A DNA stretch of 64,000 nucleotides from Allomyces arbusculus (Eukaryota > Blastocladiomycota > Blastocladiomycetes > Blastocladiales > Blastocladiaceae): positions 248,001-312,000 of the forward strand of contig JADHYV010000014.1 of assembly GCA_027604705.1 (NCBI GenBank). Reading direction: 5' to 3'. The notes beneath the pieces were generated by a model that saw only the letters and a list, made by a program, of their open reading frames with translations, did not search any database and was not told the DNA's origin. The translations under genes were made by a program, and so were the position numbers. Shown one piece after another: positions 58,953 through 64,000 of this stretch (its first letter is position 1; each line of letters opens with the position of its first letter).

Positions 58953-59558
58953 TCACATGGCGATGAGGACATTACTCGCGTTGCTCGAGTCGAGCGACGT
59001 GTTGGCGACGTCGGCAGCAGTCGCGTCCGCGAGCATTTCCTGGTTCATCATGTGCCGCGGATTGTTGGCCGTGTGTTGTCTGCGCTCCTCTTCAATCTCG
59101 ATCGCCAGCTCGACGACCATTTGCCAATCTTCGTGGAAGTTTTCTATCCACCGATCCACGGTCAGTCCCTTGATCATCTTCACCCCACAGCCGAACCACA
59201 AATTACCTAGCACGCACGCCTTGAACTCAATCAGCGCATTCTCGAGCTCGCCGAGCGACAAGTAACAATAGGCCAACAGGTGTCGCCCCGCCGTGATCGC
59301 TCCGGGAAAGGCCACATAGTGCTGTAGGCACACGAGCGCGCGCGAGTAGGCACCGAGCTGGTAGAACTCCTTGCCGACTTTGAACACGTCGGCCGCGTCG
59401 GCGGCACGCCCGAGCCGACGCGAGAACCAGTCGAGCATCTCGTCGCGCGTCATGATGGGGCTGAAGGACTCAAAGTCGGCATACTCGGAGGCATGTGTCG
59501 AGGTGCCGGCATTGGGGCCTGTGGTGGTGCCGGCGGTGCGAAGTGGGGGTGGTGGCAT
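58953..59558 (-). CDS. Small TPR-like protein of unknown function
   Basis: A single exon of 201 residues. After a 35-residue disordered start, MTRDEMLDWFSRRLGRAADA leads into two or three TPR-like helix pairs: VFKVGKEFYQLGAYSRALVC and HLLAYCYLSLGELENALIEF. A segment with KGLTVDRWIENFHEDWQMVV and a Glu-rich helix (IEIEEERRQ) follow, then a polar tail. TPR modules bind partner proteins; no partner is indicated. The ATG at 59558 is the first after a low-complexity stretch; the frame remains open upstream to 60197 but would run into the divergent hydrolase gene. A cilium-related role is conceivable given other genes here but is speculation. Confidence 0.6.
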   Translation of the reverse strand: MPPPPLRTAGTTTGPNAGTSTHASEYADFESFSPIMTRDEMLDWFSRRLGRAADAADVFKVGKEFYQLGAYSRALVCLQHYVAFPGAITAGRHLLAYCYLSLGELENALIEFKACVLGNLWFGCGVKMIKGLTVDRWIENFHEDWQMVVELAIEIEEERRQHTANNPRHMMNQEMLADATAADVANTSLDSSNASNVLIAM

Positions 59559-60049
59559 GGCGGTCGGTCGGAGCGTCGAGGGTGAGGTCTTGACTCGAGA
59601 GCGGTGCTGCGTGGCGCGGTGGTTGCGGGTGCTTGCGATCGAAGCGGTCGTCGGTCGGTTCGATGGGCGATCTGCTCGCCGAGCTGCGGGTCGACGGGTG
59701 CAGGCTGCAGGCGAACACGCGGGTGGGAAGATGTGATCGTCGTGTGCGAGACGCGTCTGCCCCGCAGCAATTAACGGATGTGACTTGCACGTTTGCACCT
59801 TCACCGCACGTTGCCGGTCCAGCCGCGTCCCCATCGCCCCACTTTCACCCGTCGCGACCAACAACAACCGCTGGCGCGACCATCGAACCATCGACGACCT
59901 ACCCACAACGACGCCGGTAACCGCGCACTCGACCAGCAGCAAATTGCGCGCGCTCCCCGGCCTCTCGAGCTTCTCCACCGCCCCGGAGCCCACCCCTGCC
60001 CACCGTGCCCGTGCTCGACAAGTACCTTCCCCGCGCGCTGAGCGTGCGC
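59559..60049. promoter_or_regulatory. Divergent promoter region, TPR / YML020W-like
   Basis: About 490 bp between start codons at 59558 (-) and 60050 (+). The hydrolase frame is open back to 60005, so its first codons may lie up to 45 bp upstream or in an earlier exon. Confidence 0.35.
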
Positions 60050-61919
60050 ATGAAGGCCTACTGGCCGCGCCTACTCGCGGGCGTGCGCGTGCCGCCCGTG
60101 GCCGCCGACCCGGCCGCCGACCCGCTGACCGCTGCCGAAGATGCCGCCGCGCGCACGGCCATCGAGGACGCCAACCAGACGAACCGCCCGCCGCCACGCC
60201 AGCGGCATAATCCCGTCAATGTCGTGCTGCCGTGGTGCGAGTATACGCCGACGCATGCGATGGCGGCGATCGTGAACAATACGCAAAAGATGATCACGAA
60301 TGGCGAGACCGGGGAAGAGGAGCAGCGCGCGGTCGCTGCAAGACCAACGGCGACGAGCGTGCAGCTGCTCGACAGTATCGACCGCGTGTTTGCGACACGG
60401 CTCGGGCAGTGGGTCGGCGCGTGGATGCCCGCGACGTGGACGAGTTCCAGCACCGCAACGCCCGTGTCGTGGACGAAGCGGTATGGCGTCCCCTCGTCAC
60501 TCGACCGAGTCGCCGTGCTCGGCATCCACGGGTGGTTCCCTATCCGGACCGTGCAGCGCATCGTCGGCGAGCCGACGGGCACGTCGCGCAAATTCTGCGA
60601 GCAGATGCACTTGGCGCTGCAAAAATGGGTGCAGCATCATTATCCGGGCGCCGAACTGCCGGCGTCGAAAGTGACACTGGTCCCGCTCGAGTGGGAGGGC
60701 AAAGTCGAGGACCGTGTGGACCACTTGTTTGAGCAAGTGATCGACTTGGCGCACTCGCATCCGGGCGAGAAGGCGAAAGAGTCGTGGCCGTCGCACAAGA
60801 GCTATTGGCAGCACCAGATCGAGTCAGCAACGACCGTTTTTGTCGCGACGCATAGCCAGGGCACGCCGACATCGATTATGTTGGTGGAGAGGTTGATTGA
60901 GACGGTACGGAAATCTGGGGTGGAGAGTGTTGTTTTGGCTCTCCCATGCATCTGCTCATTCTTCGATAATTTGTAGGGAATCATCGACCCGAAAAGGCAA
61001 CGCGTCGTGATCCTCGCACAAGCCGGTATCTCGCACGGCCCGTTCCCCTGGAATGGGTCGTCCATGTACGTCAAGTACCTCGAAGCCGACGCGGCGCGCG
61101 AGTTGTTCGAGTTTAACAAGCACGACTCGCCCGTGGCCAAGCGGTACTACAAGGCCGTTGAGCGGCTATTGGAGCACGACATCAGGCTCGTTCTCGTGTC
61201 GAGCTGGCTCGACCAAGTTGTACCAGTACGTCATTCTGTCCCTCCCCCCCCCCCCCCGTCCCTCCTCTCTAACGCCCCCGAACTGCCCATAGTTGTACTC
61301 GTCGGCCTTCCACGCGCTCTCGCACCCGAACGTCTACCGCGCCGTCTTCATCGAAGCCGAGCAATTCTTCCCGAACGATTTCCTGCCGCACCTGGTCGTC
61401 TTTGCGCTCAAGCTACGCAACGCCGGCATTTCCGACCAGGACCTGCTCGTCTACCTGAGCGACGTCGTCGCCGGATCGCTCTACTTTGGCACGGGCCACT
61501 CGACGCTCTACGAGGACGTGCGCGTCTACGAACTCGCCATCAACTTTCTCTTTGCCGACCGGCCGAGGCCAGCTGCGCAGGGCAGCGGGTTCTGGTCAAG
61601 TTTATTTGGTGCGGCACCGAGCAAGGCTTGCGAAATTGTGCCGTTTGACGCACCGCACCGATTGAATTCGTATCATTTGCCATGGAGTACGTGCTCCTTG
61701 GCGCGTCCGCACCGACCCATGATGCGGGTGACTGACCTCCGCCGGTGGTGTCTAGTTTTGAACTCGATCTTCTCGAACAAGGAGATTCAGGCGCACCCGA
61801 CACTCGCGCAAGATATGCGGCAGCTGTTGCAGCTGTTCAAGGACTGGGACGTGAGCGGGTCCAAGGCGCGCCGCGACCTCAAGTTCAAGCTCGACCCGCT
61901 GCATCGCGCCAAGTTGTAG
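60050..61919 (+). CDS. YML020W-family alpha/beta-hydrolase-like protein
   Basis: Four exons (60050-60919, 60977-61225, 61293-61686, 61756-61919) give 558 residues if the first in-frame ATG is used. The core has LGIHGWFPIRTVQ (about 157), EPTGTSRKFCEQM and FVATHSQGTPT (about 265). THSQG fits a G-x-S-x-G-like nucleophile elbow of an alpha/beta hydrolase. WNGSSMYVKYLEADAARELF and LYSSAFHALSHPNVYRAVFI follow, in the order of the fungal YML020W family, whose substrate is unknown. The catalytic Asp and His were not assigned. The introns are 57-69 nt; the second has a run of 14 C in its pyrimidine tract. The start is uncertain: the frame extends 15 codons upstream without an ATG, so a short 5' exon is possible. 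Confidence 0.8.
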
Positions 61920-61978
61920 CCTGGTGGCTGCTTGTAGTAGAGAACACAAAAGTTTTGCACCATTGATTTCCATTTGCG

Positions 61979-62662
61979 TTACAAGGCCAGTTTCAGTCGC
62001 GTCAGTCGCCATTGCACGGCGATCGCGGCGAGCTCAAGGACGAGGACGGGCAGACTGATGGGTGGAGGTGAGCATCGCGCACATCGTACTACAGGGTGGA
62101 GAGCGGCGCGTACCTCGTCCACAGAAAAATGTACCACAACACGCGGTAGTCCATGCGCGGCTGCATCGTATACGCGAGCAACCACAGCGCGCCGAGCGCG
62201 TGGTCGATAATATCTAGTGTGTCGACACGGTCAGTTGCGGATGCTGTTGCGCACGCGCACATGGCCCAGACGTACAAAATAGATTGACGAGTGGCCGGAA
62301 CACGGTCACGCCCGTGAAAACGCCAGCGAAATTGACGAGCGGGCCAAAGGCGATGAGAACATGCGCACTGATGGCTCTATTTTTGGTGTGGATGAGCGGG
62401 ACTTACAACGACCGGTTAGCGGGTCGTCAACGTACGCGGTATCAGCGGCAGAGTGCTCGGCTGCCGTGTACACGGCCGACAGCGCAGCGACGACGTGTGG
62501 GTCCTAAATGGAATGATCGGCGATTGTTGAGCGCTCTGGGCGTTCTCCACCCGACCACGACAGTTGGAATGAGGTCGAGCGTACTCGGCTGGCCAGGCAC
62601 GTCAGGGACGAGACGGTGAGCCCGACCGCGGTCAGGAACCGCAGGGAGAGAAGACTCGCCAT
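61979..62662 (-). CDS. TMEM107: TMEM107, ciliary transition-zone membrane protein
   Basis: Five exons (62662-62585, 62503-62436, 62367-62276, 62213-62114, 62054-61979) join in frame to 137 residues; human TMEM107 is 140. Four membrane segments are visible. Matches to animal TMEM107 run the whole length: LRFLTAVGLTVSSLTCLASRD at the N-terminus (human SRFLTLLAHLVVVITLFWSRD), FAGVFTGVTVFRPLVNL (human ELAGFLSGVSMFNSTQSL), and LWYIFLWTSLPVLVLELAAI (human YWYIFVFCSALPAVTEMALF). TMEM107 is part of the MKS module at the base of cilia, where it helps gate membrane proteins. All four introns have GT-AG ends with GTACG donors. The short length means an unspliced reading would miss the gene completely. 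Confidence 0.85.
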
Positions 62663-63003
62663 TTTTCGATTTTTTCTCTTTCAAATGCGAGGACTCGTCC
62701 CAACCACCATCGTTTTGATTGAGCGAACGAAAGTGCTGACTTGATTGCAGTGTTCTGCAGCACGTGAGCGCGAAGGGAGTGCTCATCACAATCGCAGCCA
62801 AATCGGTCTCGCCATTTCGGGTATCGATCCACCCATGCACGCGAGGATGCCCGTGAACCTGCGTGCTCTCCACATAAATCTGGCGAGGGGTGGTCGGCAG
62901 GCGGCGCTGCGCTCTCGGGCATGGCACAGGTCCTTACCTCATCCGCCTGAACCTGGTGGAATGTCGAAACTGGCGCTGCCGCTGGCTCATTTGCGCACTC
63001 GCT
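62663..63003. other. Upstream flank of TMEM107, no gene seen
   Basis: About 340 bp. T-rich next to the TMEM107 start on the plus strand (A-rich in its transcribed sense). No supported coding sequence. Confidence 0.35.
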
Positions 63004-63063
63004 GCGCTTGTTTTTCTTTTGTACTGACCTCACCGTATTGTTCTTCTTTTCTACTGACCGCAT
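63004..63063. repeat. Imperfect 30-bp tandem duplication
   Basis: Two adjacent 30-bp units (63034-63063 and 63004-63033, minus sense) share a core GGTCAGTA-AAAAGAA-AACAA and match at about 22 of 30 positions. No function was recognised. Confidence 0.6.
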
Positions 63064-64000
63064 CGTACGCTAGACGGAAATGCTGTTGGTGGCTCTTCTA
63101 GGCCAGCTCAAACAGCTTATGTTGCTGCCGCTGCTGGATGCACCAGTCGGAAATGGCGACGCTCAAGCGCCGTATTTGAAGCAGCAATCCGCGTTCCGCA
63201 CTCGGGACGTTTGCGCTCAGCATTGCCGTTTCCAGCAAGAGCATTAACGGCCTGCTTCAGCCGACACTCCCGCGCTTTCAGTCATTCATCAAGTCGCAGA
63301 CCACCGCCGCCATGACGCCGCAGCTTCTGATGTCGATTGCTGACGTGTCGTACTCGAGTCGGTCGAGCTCAACTACCTCTTATACCCAGACGAGCTAGCA
63401 GTTGGACGTGTTCGCGCAGTTCCTTACCAAGCGCGCCAGTTGCGGCACCTTGTCATGTTCCATCAGCACAGCCAAGCGCACATCGATCCTGGAATATACG
63501 TGCCTGCATACGCATATGCATGGGGGATGGCGAATGGACCATGTCTGGCGCGGGATGGCCGACGTGCTCACTTTTTGCGGCCGCCACGGCAGACTTCGCT
63601 GCAATAGCCGTGACTAAATGACAAGAGAGCAGGGGCTCAGGCGCGTCTCAGGTCTGGTCTGATGGAATAGTTGATTGGCTCTCGAGCATGCAATGGTGTT
63701 CTGGAGTAGTCGAACTTTTCATCGTTCGTCAAAGTACTTGTTGCCGGCCATGCCTGCTGATGCATGAAATGGATGGGATGCGATCGTGAATTGTTGGTAT
63801 TTGGGCTGTGCAGATCATTTTCTGTCGTTTGCTGGCTTTATTGTTTCCCACCCCTCACCCGCGCTTGTAACATTGTGATACACCACGAGCGTGCATTGTT
63901 GAGGGAAGCAAAACTGACTCTGCACTCCACATGCACTTGTTCTCTCCGTGATCGCTACGACATCGCTATTTTGATTGACAGGGAGCAATGCACTGTGAAC
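63064..64000. other. Right end: possible multi-exon minus-strand gene, unrecognised
   Basis: GC is lower than elsewhere from about 63620. On the minus strand three short protein-like pieces appear between splice-like signals: AIAAKSAVAAAK (about 63570-63610), IDVRLAVLMEHDKVPQLARL (about 63440-63500) and LLLQIRRLSVAISDWCIQQR followed by HKLFELA and a stop near 63102. I could not join them in one phase, no start is clear, and I recognise no family. It could be a small helical protein gene, a decayed gene, or chance. Confidence 0.2.

Noticed and set aside
62089-62277. Stand-alone 62-codon minus-strand reading of the TMEM107 region
   Set aside because: Runs through an intron; the spliced five-exon model matches TMEM107 over its full length and explains the fragment.
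62632-63063. 143-codon minus-strand open frame starting in the 30-bp tandem repeat
   Set aside because: Overlaps TMEM107 exon 1 on the same strand, is partly repeat-derived and matches nothing recognisable.

Overview
The window is nuclear DNA from a zoosporic (flagellated) fungus, most likely of chytrid or blastocladiomycete type. The reasons are high GC, dense genes with many short introns (about 60-90 nt), fungal-type genes (a RIM15 kinase, a YML020W-family hydrolase, an X18 GATA factor) and cilium/flagellum genes that non-flagellated fungi have lost: SPAG16/PF20, MYCBPAP and TMEM107. The lineage is inferred from gene content and not proven. I found 19 protein-coding genes that I can model or largely model, two less certain ones, one tRNA, and no transposon, virus-like element or CRISPR array.

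Layout. 0-11 kb: the 5' part of an Rrp6/EXOSC10-like exonuclease (-), a DCAF5-type WD40 protein (+) running convergently into the axonemal protein SPAG16 (-), then an intronless HMG-CoA reductase (-). 11-21 kb: an intronless GATA-type factor (-) with a 2 kb upstream region, a MEAK7-like TLDc protein (-) divergent from a PPR-like protein (+). 21-32 kb: tRNA-Val(CAC), a PhoD-like phosphatase (+), MYCBPAP (-) divergent from a CDK1-type kinase (+) across 453 bp, a small possibly mitochondrial protein (-) and an ICMT-family membrane methyltransferase (-). 32-40 kb: a P2-type cation ATPase with an unusual N-terminal extension (+), a compact double-AAA ATPase with a degenerate first ring (-) and an unrecognised acidic protein (+). 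40-51 kb: one gene of about 9.9 kb, a RIM15-type kinase with PAS, Cys/His and receiver domains (-). 51-64 kb: an unrecognised coiled-coil protein (+), a plasma-membrane-type Ca2+-ATPase (+), a small TPR-like protein (-), a YML020W-family hydrolase (+), TMEM107 (-), and a right end with no confident gene.

The genes do not form an operon or pathway. Two themes recur. Three genes for the motile flagellum or its transition zone lie among housekeeping genes. Two P-type cation/Ca2+ pumps, the CDK and the RIM15 kinase are the main signalling and transport content. Splice sites were modelled by hand and mostly preserve frame over whole genes; uncertain junctions are stated per gene. Nothing here is a clearly undescribed system. 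The best leads are TMEM107 in a fungal context, the PMCA-like calmodulin-binding tail, the N-terminally extended P2 ATPase, the PSTSLRE helix of the CDK, and the 539-residue double-AAA protein.
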